Source: Cohnella endophytica (lineage in GTDB: Bacteria; Bacillota; Bacilli; Paenibacillales; Paenibacillaceae). From it: DNA of 64,000 nucleotides. The notes under the pieces are model-generated. The model saw only the letters and a list, made by a program, of their open reading frames with translations, searched no databases and was not told where the DNA came from. Numbering within the stretch: the stretch's first letter is position 1; each line of letters opens with the position of its first letter. Made by a program: the position numbers and the translations under genes. Positions 17,615 to 25,156 of this stretch are shown here, in pieces. Location of the stretch: assembly GCF_003628305.1 (NCBI RefSeq), contig NZ_RBZM01000001.1, forward strand, positions 1-64,000, written 5' to 3'.

Positions 17615-17807
17615 AGCTAACATCATTTTCACGCATCGGACCTTTCTGCTCTAGGTCCGGCAGGTGATAGATGAGAATTCGGAGAAGCAATTGGCAGTAG
17701 CAGGGAAGCGTAATCAATCGGACACATCCGCACAGATTAAGTGCATCGAGCTCGGCAACTTCATCGCCTTAAGTCGGTGGGACGTCGTGAACAAAAGAAT
17801 GTTATCG
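17615..17807 (+). repeat. attC-like palindromic repeat, complete copy
   Basis: AGCTAAC (17615-17621) and TTTCACG on the left, CGTGAAC (about 17785-17791) and GTTATCG (17801-17807) on the right. The first hairpin is disrupted (CGGACCTTTCTGCTCTAGGTCCG instead of the tight ATTC loop), but the GCAATTGGCAGTAGC core and the TTAAGTCGG arm remain. Confidence 0.8.
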
Positions 17808-17843
17808 GAAATACATGCAAGCTGCATATTAAAGGAGAAAAAG

Positions 17844-18332
17844 ATGGACTTCAAAGAAATCCAAATAATTGTTTCTATTCTCACTGCTATCACAACTTCG
17901 ATTCTATCTTTTTTTGGATACTTAATTAGCAAATGGAACAAAAAGAAAACGCAATTGGATGTAATAAAAGAATATTACAAAGAAGGCGACAGTAAGGAAT
18001 TAGTTCAAATTAGAAAGAACTTACTTAATTTATACGATAACAATAATGCAATTCTAAGCAATGAATTCGATGAAGATGCGGCATTTGTATGCAATTTTTT
18101 TAATAAGTGGAGCATGATGGTTAGATACGGGAACTTGCCATTTTACATATTTAAAGGGGCATCAGGGCATGGTGTCAGAAAAATATATAATGTACTTAAG
18201 AGATATATTGAAAAAAGAAGAAAAGATAACCCTTTGTATGCAAATGATTTTGAATATCTTTACAACAAAATTAAGAACTATAATCAAAAACGTTCTAAAA
18301 GGAAATGGTATTTTCTATGGTTGAAACAGTGA
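17844..18332 (+). CDS. Membrane-anchored hypothetical protein (DUF4760-like)
   Basis: This 162-residue protein has one N-terminal membrane helix (IQIIVSILTAITTSILSFFGYLI) and a long cytoplasmic helical domain with conserved-looking VCNFFNKWSMMVRYGNLPFYIFKG and a basic C-terminus. That layout resembles the DUF4760-type proteins often found beside defence or cassette genes, but the assignment is tentative. ATG 17844 lies 8 bases after AAAGGAGA; the frame extends upstream into the repeat only because that repeat happens to be open. Confidence 0.65.
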   Translation: MDFKEIQIIVSILTAITTSILSFFGYLISKWNKKKTQLDVIKEYYKEGDSKELVQIRKNLLNLYDNNNAILSNEFDEDAAFVCNFFNKWSMMVRYGNLPFYIFKGASGHGVRKIYNVLKRYIEKRRKDNPLYANDFEYLYNKIKNYNQKRSKRKWYFLWLKQ

Positions 18333-18377
18333 AGATAATAGTAGATCTGGGATATTTTCTAATGAGGCATTTTCATC

Positions 18378-18460
18378 CGTTAACACCGTGTTCACGCATC
18401 GGGGGACAAGCCCCCTCGGGCTTAAGGCGGTGGGACGTCGTGAACATAAGAACATTATCC
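18378..18460 (+). repeat. attC-like repeat, compact 83-bp form
   Basis: CGTTAAC (18378-18384) and GTTCACG (18390-18396) on the left, CGTGAAC (18439-18445) and ATTATCC (18454-18460) on the right. Only one short hairpin (GGGGGACAAGCCCCC) and a CTTAAGGCGGTGGGACGT arm lie between them. It keeps all four boxes within the usual size range of integron attC sites, so it may approximate the minimal functional unit. Confidence 0.8.
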
Positions 18461-18510
18461 GAAATACTTGCAATTCAGAGAATTAAACCAAGTAGCCAGG
18501 AGCGTGTGTT

Positions 18511-18999
18511 ATGTCCGTATTTTTTGAAGAGAAGAATTCATTTACAGTTATCGGCAAGGTCGGGCAGGGCTTTGCAGCCGATAGTCAAAGTTGGATTCCA
18601 CCCCTTTGGCAAGAAGCAAATAATAACTTTGAAGAGATCCGGTCATTAGCAAAGACTGATACGGAAGGTAATATCGTTGGTATATGGGGGGCGATGAGTG
18701 ATTTATCTGAAAGCTTTAACCGTTGGACAGATCAAGGTAAATATCTAGCTGGTTGTGAAGTGTTAGAGAATTCGATTGCTCCAATTGGATGGACAAAATG
18801 GATAATACCTTCATATAAATTTGCAGTAATGAAATGCAGTCAAAGTTCATATCAAGAGATATTCAATTATATGATCAATGATTATTTACCAAAAAACAAA
18901 TATACAATTGTGGGAGCCATTCATGAATACTATAACCCAGTAGAAACAAACGGGGATCTTTATTTATACTTTCCAATTGAAAAACGGGAAAACAAGTAA
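18511..18999 (+). CDS. GyrI-like (AraC effector-binding) protein
   Basis: The 162-residue product reads as a GyrI-like effector-binding domain: FFEEKNSFTVIGKVGQGFAAD, a central GIWGAMSDLSESFNRWTDQGKYLAGCEV and the closing NGDLYLYFPIEK strand. The GLYF/YLYFPI ending and the cysteine-containing ligand pocket region match this family. It is a stand-alone binding domain without a helix-turn-helix. ATG 18511 follows CAGGAG by 7 bases. The cassette lies between the compact repeat and an R' stub. Confidence 0.8.
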   Translation: MSVFFEEKNSFTVIGKVGQGFAADSQSWIPPLWQEANNNFEEIRSLAKTDTEGNIVGIWGAMSDLSESFNRWTDQGKYLAGCEVLENSIAPIGWTKWIIPSYKFAVMKCSQSSYQEIFNYMINDYLPKNKYTIVGAIHEYYNPVETNGDLYLYFPIEKRENK

Positions 19000-19018
19000 T
19001 CAAATTGAAGTCAGGAAC

Positions 19019-19040
19019 GTTATCTGAAACCGTTGCAAAG
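19019..19040 (+). repeat. attC-like remnant, R' box and trailer only
   Basis: GTTATCT followed by the conserved trailer GAAACCGTTGCAAAGG is all that remains of a repeat between the genes at 18511 and 19051. The trailer supplies part of the downstream ribosome binding site. Confidence 0.5.
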
Positions 19041-19050
19041 GATGAAGATC

Positions 19051-19572
19051 ATGGAAAGAAACGTATATATTATCTCCGGCCCTGCAGGCGCCGGTAAATC
19101 CACAACATCCAAGATTATTGCGGAGCGACTAACCAGAAGTGCATACATTGAGGGTGACTTGATTGATCACATGGTAATTGGTGGCCATGAAAAGCCGTGG
19201 TTAAGTTCATATCATAGTGATCTGATTTGGTTGAATATTTTATCGTTAACCTTGAATTATCTAAAACATGACCATGATGTTGTGATTGATTATGTAGCAT
19301 TCTTTAGTAATGTAGATATGATCAAGAAGAAGTTAAATGATAATAAAATAACAATCAAATTTGTTGTTCTGATAGTTGGCGAAGAAGAACTACTTGGTAG
19401 AGATGCTGAACGAATTCCGGAACATCAAATGGGCCAAAGATGTATTGAAGGATTACAAGAGATTTTACATTCAAACCCTCCTGAAAAGCATTTATTAACA
19501 ACAACGGATATGGAAATTGAGGATGTCGTAAATGAAATTATGAATAATCCAAGATTTATTGTAGAAGAGTAA
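19051..19572 (+). CDS. P-loop nucleoside/small-molecule kinase-like ATPase
   Basis: This 173-residue AAA_33-type ATP-binding protein has a Walker A in NVYIISGPAGAGKSTTSK (residues 4-20), a DHDVVIDYVAF strand in the Walker B position, and a late GQRCIEGLQEI segment. It resembles small antibiotic or nucleoside kinases such as chloramphenicol-phosphotransferase- and zeta-like proteins, but the substrate cannot be told. ATG 19051 is preceded by AAAGGATG, and the TTG at 19033 lies within the repeat trailer. Confidence 0.8.
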   Translation: MERNVYIISGPAGAGKSTTSKIIAERLTRSAYIEGDLIDHMVIGGHEKPWLSSYHSDLIWLNILSLTLNYLKHDHDVVIDYVAFFSNVDMIKKKLNDNKITIKFVVLIVGEEELLGRDAERIPEHQMGQRCIEGLQEILHSNPPEKHLLTTTDMEIEDVVNEIMNNPRFIVEE

Positions 19573-19607
19573 GAGATTTAAACCGTAATCCTAGTAGGCA
19601 TTGGTAT

Positions 19608-19629
19608 CGTGAGCAAATGAACGTTAAAG
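19608..19629 (+). repeat. attC-like remnant, L' and R' boxes
   Basis: CGTGAGC (19608-19614) and GTTAAAG (19623-19629) with an 8-base spacer are the right-hand boxes of a repeat whose remaining length is gone. Confidence 0.5.
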
Positions 19630-19659
19630 GAAAACCCTAATTCCAAAGGAGAAAAACAA

Positions 19660-20187
19660 ATGGATTTTGTAGCTGAGTCGCAAACAAATACAACAACAGT
19701 AAAACCTTGGAGTAGATTTTGGGCCAGAAATTTTGATTACCTTTCTCACTCATTCTTAATTGGTGTTATTTGGGCTTTTATTGATATGAAAAGTCTTGAT
19801 GAAATTAATAATAGTATTTTGAGCTTTTTATTAATGGCTTCTTGGATTGTGTTGGATGGAATATATATGTATTTTTTTGGAACGACCCCTGGCAAAAAAA
19901 TTATGAATATTAAAGTTTTACATAGTGACGGAAATAGATTGTCTAAGTCGATTTCATTTAAGAGATCTCGTCTAGTTTGGTTAAGAGGAATGGGATTAGG
20001 AATTGGTATTATTGAAATAGTTGCAAACATTATGGGCTATAATAGATTAAAGAAGGAAGGCATAACTTCCTGGGATCAAGAATTAGATCTAGTTATAGTC
20101 CATGAGAAGACTAGTTTGATTCGTTATTTAATTTGTCCAGTTTGTGTTGTTGGGTTTATTTGTTTGACAATATATGGATTTATGTAA
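19660..20187 (+). CDS. RDD-family membrane protein
   Basis: The 175-residue product has three to four hydrophobic helices and the RDD signature near the N-terminus (PWSRFWARNFDYLSHSFLIGV, with the spaced R and D residues). A TPGKKIMNIKVLHSDGNRLS loop, the usual second RDD motif, follows. RDD proteins are inner-membrane proteins, a few of them Na+/H+ antiporters; most have no known function. AAAGGAG precedes ATG 19660 by 8 bases. A second RDD protein occurs at 36820. Confidence 0.85.
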   Translation: MDFVAESQTNTTTVKPWSRFWARNFDYLSHSFLIGVIWAFIDMKSLDEINNSILSFLLMASWIVLDGIYMYFFGTTPGKKIMNIKVLHSDGNRLSKSISFKRSRLVWLRGMGLGIGIIEIVANIMGYNRLKKEGITSWDQELDLVIVHEKTSLIRYLICPVCVVGFICLTIYGFM

Positions 20188-20203
20188 GACTCGCACTATA
20201 AAC

Positions 20204-20223
20204 CGAAAACAAGAACGTTATAT
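20204..20223 (+). repeat. attC-like remnant, right end
   Basis: GAAAAC-aagaac-GTTATAT reproduces the L'-spacer-R' end of the repeat, followed by a GATACTCCC variant of the trailer. Everything to its left has been lost. Confidence 0.5.
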
Positions 20224-20261
20224 GATACTCCCTTATAGAGCTGAAAAAGAGGTGACATGGG

Positions 20262-20834
20262 ATTATACTAAAGAACAAATCAAAATCAACAAAATTCTTG
20301 ATTATTTATTGTTTTATATTTTTTCTTTTTACAACACCAGTAATTTATAGGTATATAGATTTTTTGGTTATCAAGCATGAATTGAAGGTAGCTTTAGAAG
20401 ATTTCCTAAATAATCAATGTAAGAATCCAACTCAGATTGAAACTGTTCATGTTAACTTCATTATTAATAATAGAGACAATAATTATCAATATGAATGGTA
20501 TAGTAAAGACTATAAATTTAATAAAGATCAATATCATTGGTATGCTCAAACCAACAATGAAAGCTATCCATATATTGGTGGAGATTTTTATGAACCATTT
20601 AATTTAGATTTTCCGACCGAGTTATGTGGGATGAATGTAGAAGGCTTTACAACAGAGATTCCATTAGTGCTGGATAGAACACATAATAAATTTGTAGCCA
20701 CCAATATGACTATACTTGGTGACGAAATAAAGATCGGTTATTTATTGTTGGATTTATTTCTGCTGGCTATTTTGTATTCATTTTTAGTAATCACAGGATT
20801 TATAATTTGGATAATTATGAAGATTAGAGAGTAA
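20262..20834 (+). CDS. Two-TM hypothetical protein with probable ATT start, paralogue of 25903
   Basis: About 190 residues: a hydrophobic helix near the start (IIYCFIFFLFTTPVIYRYI), an extracytoplasmic domain with VALEDFLNNQCKNPTQIE and a conserved cysteine pair, and a C-terminal helix followed by KIRE. The family is unknown. In frame, a TGA lies just before the CAT GGG ATT sequence and no ATG, GTG or TTG appears until 20298, inside the first helix. GAGGTG ends 7 bases before an ATT at 20262. The paralogue at 25903 shows the same GAGGTG, the same 7-base gap and again ATT, so ATT is proposed as the start. It is a single-gene unit in the array. Confidence 0.7.
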   Translation: MILKNKSKSTKFLIIYCFIFFLFTTPVIYRYIDFLVIKHELKVALEDFLNNQCKNPTQIETVHVNFIINNRDNNYQYEWYSKDYKFNKDQYHWYAQTNNESYPYIGGDFYEPFNLDFPTELCGMNVEGFTTEIPLVLDRTHNKFVATNMTILGDEIKIGYLLLDLFLLAILYSFLVITGFIIWIIMKIRE

Positions 20835-20859
20835 TGTATTTCGACGAAGAGGGAACCTC

Positions 20860-20993
20860 ATATAACACCATATTCACGAATCGGGGCATTCGCCCCTTGA
20901 TCTGGCAGGAGTTAGATGAGGATTCAGAGAAGTAATTGGCAGTATCAGTGAAGTGGAGTCAGCCGGACATATCCACACCGACTAACCGCATCG
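20860..20993 (+). repeat. attC-like repeat, right end missing
   Basis: ATATAAC (20860-20866) and ATTCACG are followed by GGGGCATTCGCCCC, a CTGGCAGGAG arm, the GTAATTGGCAGTATC core, GCCGGACATATCC and ACCGACTAACCGCATCG. The copy stops there; the L' and R' boxes are absent. Confidence 0.75.
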
Positions 20994-21022
20994 AAACAAT
21001 AATTCTAAAGGAGAGTCAAGCA

Positions 21023-21442
21023 ATGAATAAGTTAAGAGTAGGAACTGTATTCATTCCTGTTCTAAACCTTGAATCAAGCATTACTTGGTACACCGAATGT
21101 TTTGGACTTGAGCTTGTTGATAATTGGGGAGCCGGTGCAAGTTTCAAGTTTCCTTCAGGAGAAGCTTTGGTAGCACTAATTCAAGTAAGCGAGATTCAAC
21201 CTTTACATTTTTCAACTGGTGATAATCAAGTTGATAATGTTTACTTTCATTTTGAAACAGATGACTTAGATAAGATTAAAGCCCATTTAAGGGGAAATAA
21301 CATAAAAATTATGAAACAAGAGGATCATGGATTAATGAATGAAATCTATATCATTGACCCAAGTGGAAATCAAATCGCAATTTTTTGCGAGAAAGAAACT
21401 TCCCCATTTTATAAACATGCAACTAATAAGATATCTTGGTAA
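21023..21442 (+). CDS. VOC-superfamily protein
   Basis: This 139-residue protein starts with the VOC module VGTVFIPVLNLESSITWYTECFGLELV and ends with a second module closing IYIIDPSGNQIAIFCEKE, where the D and E positions match glyoxalase-like metal ligands. Substrate unknown. The ATG at 21023 lies 9 bases after AAAGGAG; the frame upstream runs back through the truncated repeat and is not considered coding. The gene at 21485 follows closely, so the two may be co-transcribed. Confidence 0.85.
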   Translation: MNKLRVGTVFIPVLNLESSITWYTECFGLELVDNWGAGASFKFPSGEALVALIQVSEIQPLHFSTGDNQVDNVYFHFETDDLDKIKAHLRGNNIKIMKQEDHGLMNEIYIIDPSGNQIAIFCEKETSPFYKHATNKISW

Positions 21443-21484
21443 AACTGTGTATATACGAAACCAGTGAAAAAGGGGTTGAGAAAG

Positions 21485-21883
21485 TTGGACAGCGAAGAAT
21501 TATTTAAGCAATCGCCAAATCTTGAGGCTCTTTTTGAAAAAATTAGAACTTTGTGTCTTTCATTACCTGGGACAAGTGAACGAATAAGTCATGGCGCTCC
21601 GTCATTTTTCATAAATGGCAAGCTGTCTTTTGTACAATATCGAGTAAATCATCATGGCGACGGAAGAATTGCACTTTGGTGTTCTGCTCCATCAGGAATT
21701 CAATCATTATTAATTGAGTCAACACCTGAAATCTATTTTAGGCCTCCATATGTGGGACATCTAGGTTGGATTGGATTACGACTTGATCGAGATGCGACTT
21801 GGACAGATATAAGAGGAGTAATTGAAGATGCTTATCTGAATAGAGCACCAAAGAAATTTAGAGAAATGATTAAAAAGGTTTAA
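21485..21883 (+). CDS. MmcQ/YjbR-family protein
   Basis: The 132-residue product shows the MmcQ/YjbR double-wing features: ALFEKIRTLCLSLPGTSERISHGAPSFFINGK, then RIALWCSAP, FRPPYVGHLGWIGLRL and a final helix RAPKKFREMIKKV. These proteins are DNA-binding-like folds of unclear role. A TTG start at 21485 is preferred because AGGGG lies 9 bases upstream; the GTG at 21464 is an alternative. It is the second gene after a truncated repeat, a two-gene unit unless a lost repeat once stood between the pair. Confidence 0.8.
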   Translation: MDSEELFKQSPNLEALFEKIRTLCLSLPGTSERISHGAPSFFINGKLSFVQYRVNHHGDGRIALWCSAPSGIQSLLIESTPEIYFRPPYVGHLGWIGLRLDRDATWTDIRGVIEDAYLNRAPKKFREMIKKV

Positions 21884-21910
21884 GGATATTTTATCCACCC
21901 AACTGCAGTA

Positions 21911-21929
21911 CAACACTGAAACGTTATAC
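21911..21929 (+). repeat. attC-like remnant, right end
   Basis: CAACACTGAAACGTTATAC matches the right end of the copy at 1223-1408, including its ACACTGAAAC spacer. The trailer GATACCGCTGCAAAGG follows. Confidence 0.5.
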
Positions 21930-21957
21930 GATACCGCTGCAAAGGATTGTGTAATTG

Positions 21958-22773
21958 ATGAAACAATATTTACTAAAAAAAATTCCTGCTCTATACAATC
22001 TTAGAATAATGCAGTTAAGACTTCAAAGACATATATTAAATCTAAATCCTGCAATTCATTATTCGATGACTAGGTCAAGTGAAAGACTGAAGTTTCCTAT
22101 TATGAGGCATCAATCTTTATTAAGGAGAAAGTTAGGAACAAGCGACCCCAAGTTGCAAGAGAATAAGATTACTAATTTAAGAATAAGCTCTTCAAAAATA
22201 GATGGAATAATGATCAAGCCAGGTGAAACCTTTTCTTTTTGGAAGCTAGTTGGAAAGACAACCTCAAAAAAAGGATATATTGAGGGTTTGCAATTATCCC
22301 AAGGAGAAGTTAAAACGGGAATTGGCGGTGGAGTCTGTCAATTAGCTAATTTACTTTTTTGGCTTTTCCTACATTCACCATTGGAATTACGGGAGAGGTA
22401 TCATCATAGTTTCGATCCATTCCCTGATGATCGTCGCGTTTTACCTTTTGGTAGTGGAGCTAGTGTTTTTTATAACTATGTTGATTTGCGTTTTTATAAT
22501 AATACTGAATCTACCTTTCAGATAACTGTTTGGTTAACTCATGATCATATCAAGGGATCTATTCACTGCAATCACAATTGGCCTAATTCATATCATGTTG
22601 AAGAAAGAGGCCATCGATTTATTAGGGCTAATGGAAAAAACTTCAGAGAGAATGAAATTTGGAGAAAAGTAGTGGATAAGATAACTGGAAATACTGTTCT
22701 TCATGAGATGATGATCAAAAATTTTTCAGAAGTGAAATATGAAGTTACTCAAGATGGCAACAGCTTCGTATAA
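21958..22773 (+). CDS. VanW-like protein
   Basis: This 271-residue protein carries the VanW domain: KPGETFSFWKLVGKTTSKKGY, the glycine-rich GEVKTGIGGGVCQLANLLFWL and RYHHSFDPFPDDRRVLPFGSG, which are strongly conserved in VanW of vancomycin-resistance clusters and in many stand-alone homologues. VanW's biochemical role is unknown. ATG 21958 follows a TTG and an AAAGGAT signal 10 bases upstream. Its stop codon (TAA, 22771-22773) lies inside the R'' box of the next repeat, so gene and repeat overlap. Confidence 0.85.
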   Translation: MKQYLLKKIPALYNLRIMQLRLQRHILNLNPAIHYSMTRSSERLKFPIMRHQSLLRRKLGTSDPKLQENKITNLRISSSKIDGIMIKPGETFSFWKLVGKTTSKKGYIEGLQLSQGEVKTGIGGGVCQLANLLFWLFLHSPLELRERYHHSFDPFPDDRRVLPFGSGASVFYNYVDLRFYNNTESTFQITVWLTHDHIKGSIHCNHNWPNSYHVEERGHRFIRANGKNFRENEIWRKVVDKITGNTVLHEMMIKNFSEVKYEVTQDGNSFV

Positions 22774-22869
22774 CACCATGTTCACGTATCGGGGCATTCG
22801 CCCCTCGGTCCGGCAGAAGTTAGATGCGGATTCGATGATGCAATTGGCAGTAGCAGGGAAGCGGAATCA
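22768..22869 (+). repeat. attC-like repeat, left half only
   Basis: GTATAAC (22768-22774), overlapping the VanW stop, and GTTCACG (22780-22786) are followed by GGGGCATTCGCCCC, GGTCCGGCAGAAGTTAGATG and the GCAATTGGCAGTAGC core up to GCGGAATCA. The right half is missing. Confidence 0.75.
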
Positions 22870-22897
22870 CAAATAATCTCGAGAGCGAGGGATTCCT

Positions 22898-23236
22898 ATG
22901 AGTTGTATTTTTTGCAGAATCATTGCAAGAGAAGAGTCAGCAGAGATTATTTATGAAGAAGAAGATGTAATTTCATTTTATGGACTTCAATATATGGCGC
23001 CGGTGCACGCTCTTGTAATTCCAAAGAAACATATAGAGAGCATTATGAATATTGAAGTTCAGGATGAAAACATTATTTATAAGTGCCATTTAGGATTTCA
23101 GAAAGTAGCAAGAATACTCGGAGTTGATCAATCTGGGTTTAGAATAATAACGAATACTGGAAAGCACGGACAACAAGAGATTAATCATTTACATTATCAT
23201 TTGATTGGTGGTAGGGAACTAACCTGGCAGATGTAG
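22898..23236 (+). CDS. HIT-family nucleotide hydrolase
   Basis: This 112-residue HINT-type protein has an N-terminal CIFCRIIAREESAEIIYEED, a PVHALVIPKKHIESI strand-loop and the catalytic histidine triad HLHYHLIGG. HIT proteins hydrolyse nucleoside phosphoramidates and related adenylates. The length is that of the complete family. GAGGG precedes ATG 22898. It sits after a truncated repeat with no repeat before the methyltransferase at 23297, so the two may share a transcript. Confidence 0.9.
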   Translation: MSCIFCRIIAREESAEIIYEEEDVISFYGLQYMAPVHALVIPKKHIESIMNIEVQDENIIYKCHLGFQKVARILGVDQSGFRIITNTGKHGQQEINHLHYHLIGGRELTWQM

Positions 23237-23296
23237 AACAAATATCTTTAGTTGAAACCACCCAAGTGCGAAAAATAATTAAATCCTAGGTGATCT

Positions 23297-24010
23297 ATGA
23301 ATAAATTTATTCAAGCTCGAACAGAAGAGATTAAATATCACGAAACATTTTATTCATACAATGTTCTCTTTGAGCCTGGAACTTGGTTGGCGAAACCGGT
23401 CAAGATTGTAATGGATATGTTGGAACTTTTCAATCACAACGAAATTCAAATACTTGATCTTGGATGTGGAGTAGGAAGGAACAGTATTCCAATTGCCCAG
23501 AAATTAAAGAATCATCAAGGGATTATTACATGCGTTGACTTGATTCCAACTGCTATTGAACATTTAATTGAAAACTCAAAGAAATACGATGTTCATAATC
23601 AGATCATTGCAGAAATAGCTGATGCAGAGTTATTTTTAATAAAGCCGAACGGTTTTGATTATATAATTGCATGTTCTTGCTTAGAGCATTTATCTTCAGT
23701 AGATGCATTTCGAATAGTCGTTAATCGAATGATTGAGGGAACAAAAGAAAATGGAATAAACACAATATTAATGAGTACTGAAATTGAAGAATTAGATATT
23801 GAAACTGGAGAGATAAATGAGGGCTTAATAGAATTGAATTTAAAGACAGAGGAGACATTTGCACTTTTACAAGAACTATACGAGGATTGGGAAATCTTAT
23901 TTAAGAGATATCTTCCACAAACAATAGATGAAATGAAATATGGTAAAGAAATTGAATTCAGAAGTAATTGGATTACGTTTGTAGCTCGAAGAAAGGGTGG
24001 CATTAGCTAG
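23297..24010 (+). CDS. SAM-dependent methyltransferase
   Basis: The 237-residue class I methyltransferase has motif I ILDLGCGVGRNSIPIAQKL (about 52-70), an acidic ITCVDLIPTAI (motif II) and the post-motif FDYIIACSCLEHL. The substrate is not evident, and the layout resembles tellurite-resistance-type or UbiE-like small-molecule methylases. AGGTGA lies 6 bases before ATG 23297. The final codons overlap the eroded R'' box of the next repeat. Confidence 0.88.
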   Translation: MNKFIQARTEEIKYHETFYSYNVLFEPGTWLAKPVKIVMDMLELFNHNEIQILDLGCGVGRNSIPIAQKLKNHQGIITCVDLIPTAIEHLIENSKKYDVHNQIIAEIADAELFLIKPNGFDYIIACSCLEHLSSVDAFRIVVNRMIEGTKENGINTILMSTEIEELDIETGEINEGLIELNLKTEETFALLQELYEDWEILFKRYLPQTIDEMKYGKEIEFRSNWITFVARRKGGIS

Positions 24011-24149
24011 CACCATATTCACGCATCGATGTATGCCCCCCCCCCCCCCCTAGATCCGGATCAGCCGGACACATCCGCACCACCTAACTATGTCGCGACC
24101 GCCCTTTGTGCTAAGGTAGTGGGATGTCGTGAACACAATTTTGTTATCT
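24005..24149 (+). repeat. attC-like repeat with a 15-C tract
   Basis: AGCTAGC and ATTCACG (24017-24023) on the left; CGTGAAC (24128-24134) and GTTATCT (24143-24149) on the right. Where other copies carry the ATTCGCCCCTCGGTCCGG hairpin this one has a pure run of 15 C (24036-24050), then TAGATCCGG and the normal right half. The tract may be slippage-prone or an assembly/sequencing problem. Confidence 0.75.
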
Positions 24150-24194
24150 GAAATACGCTTAAAGCTAAACTGCAATAAATATGAGGTGTTCTAG

Positions 24195-24668
24195 ATGAAA
24201 CTCATTTTCTTGGATATCGATGGTGTCTTGAACACCGATAGATACATAAGAATACAAAAAAATCACAATAATGGACAGATTACATTTGACCCAGAAGCAA
24301 TGAAAAATCTAAAGTTACTGGTTGAAATGACAGATTCATTTATTGTTATTTGTTCAACATGGAGAATTCATTATGAATCAAATGAGAAACTTTGGAGAGA
24401 TTTGATAAGGAACTTTATTGAATACCTGATAGATGAAAGAATTATTGGAATAACCCCTGTTCACGACAAGAATTCGAACACTTCGATTCGATGGAAAGAA
24501 ATTGAAGATTGGTTATCTAAGAATGAAGATAAGGGAATTGAATCCTTTGTTATTTTAGATGACGAATGGGACATGGCGATTTATTCAAGAAGATTTGTAA
24601 GGTGTCAAGCCTATAAAGGTTTAACGGATGATTTAAGGACGAAAGCAGAAATAATACTAAACACATGA
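24195..24668 (+). CDS. HAD-like phosphatase domain protein
   Basis: The 157-residue HAD-fold protein has motif I IFLDIDGVLNTDRY (nucleophile D7, acid D9), motif II in FIVICSTWRIHYE and the acidic motif IV in FVILDDEWDM. This arrangement matches the HAD subfamily found alone or fused to RNA-repair modules (HAD-SAK type). The likely activity is phosphohydrolase on an unknown substrate. GAGGTG precedes ATG 24195. It forms a clean single-gene unit after a complete right boundary. Confidence 0.82.
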   Translation: MKLIFLDIDGVLNTDRYIRIQKNHNNGQITFDPEAMKNLKLLVEMTDSFIVICSTWRIHYESNEKLWRDLIRNFIEYLIDERIIGITPVHDKNSNTSIRWKEIEDWLSKNEDKGIESFVILDDEWDMAIYSRRFVRCQAYKGLTDDLRTKAEIILNT

Positions 24669-24759
24669 TCTAATAGAAACATAACAAGAAGTAGTGAATG
24701 AAGTTGATTTGGATGAAAAGAATAATATTTTTTAAGTATTTCTAGAAGAGCCGAACTTC

Positions 24760-24815
24760 AGTTAACACCATATTCACGATTTGGTTGTCCATTCGGACCT
24801 CGGTCTGGCTGAAGT
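24760..24815 (+). repeat. attC-like repeat, left fragment
   Basis: AGTTAAC (24760-24766) and ATTCACG, a divergent first hairpin, then ACCTCGGTCTGGCTGAAGTTT. Upstream it keeps the conserved TCTAGAAGAGCC leader seen before several other copies. Confidence 0.65.
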
Positions 24816-24822
24816 TTGAATA

Positions 24823-24871
24823 GGATACTGGGGGTAGTTCACTAGGCGTTCAATGCCGAACTATCTTATCC
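24823..24871 (-). terminator. Hairpin downstream of the minus-strand gene
   Basis: GGATA/TATCC and TAGTTC/GAACTA pair around an inner GGC/GCC stem, placing a sizeable hairpin after the stop of the gene at 24908-25156 as read on the minus strand. No strong T-run is visible, so termination is only suggested. Confidence 0.4.
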
Positions 24872-24907
24872 TGATAGTTTAATGAACACTGTTTGTTGAG
24901 TGTCAGC

Positions 24908-25156
24908 TCATGCTGCCGGATTTGTTGAATTTTGTTTATCTTGATTGAGTTCAACAATAGTTTCATCGTCCACGACATAATAATATTTCTCATAGATTCG
25001 AACCGGGACCATCAGGAAGAAGCCCACGAATGCTAGACATAGGGCGAAGAATCCGTAAACACTCATTATGTCTACAATCAGCTGCCCGCCTTTCGAGGCT
25101 AACTTTGCAACACTTTCTCCGATAGGGGGCAGGTTCGATAATAGCTCGATCTTCAT
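24908..25156 (-). CDS. Small single-TM hypothetical protein
   Basis: This 82-residue protein has an N-terminal amphipathic part (KIELLSNLPPIGESVAKLASKG), one membrane helix (GFFALCLAFVGFFLMVPVRIY) and an acidic tail with EKYYYVVDDETIVELNQD. Family unknown. On the minus strand GGAGGAAACCTCA precedes ATG at 25156, so the longer frame from TTG 25170 is only its ribosome binding site. It is one of few array-region genes facing the other way; a Fnr/Crp-type palindrome lies about 165 bp upstream. Confidence 0.65.
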   Translation of the reverse strand: MKIELLSNLPPIGESVAKLASKGGQLIVDIMSVYGFFALCLAFVGFFLMVPVRIYEKYYYVVDDETIVELNQDKQNSTNPAA

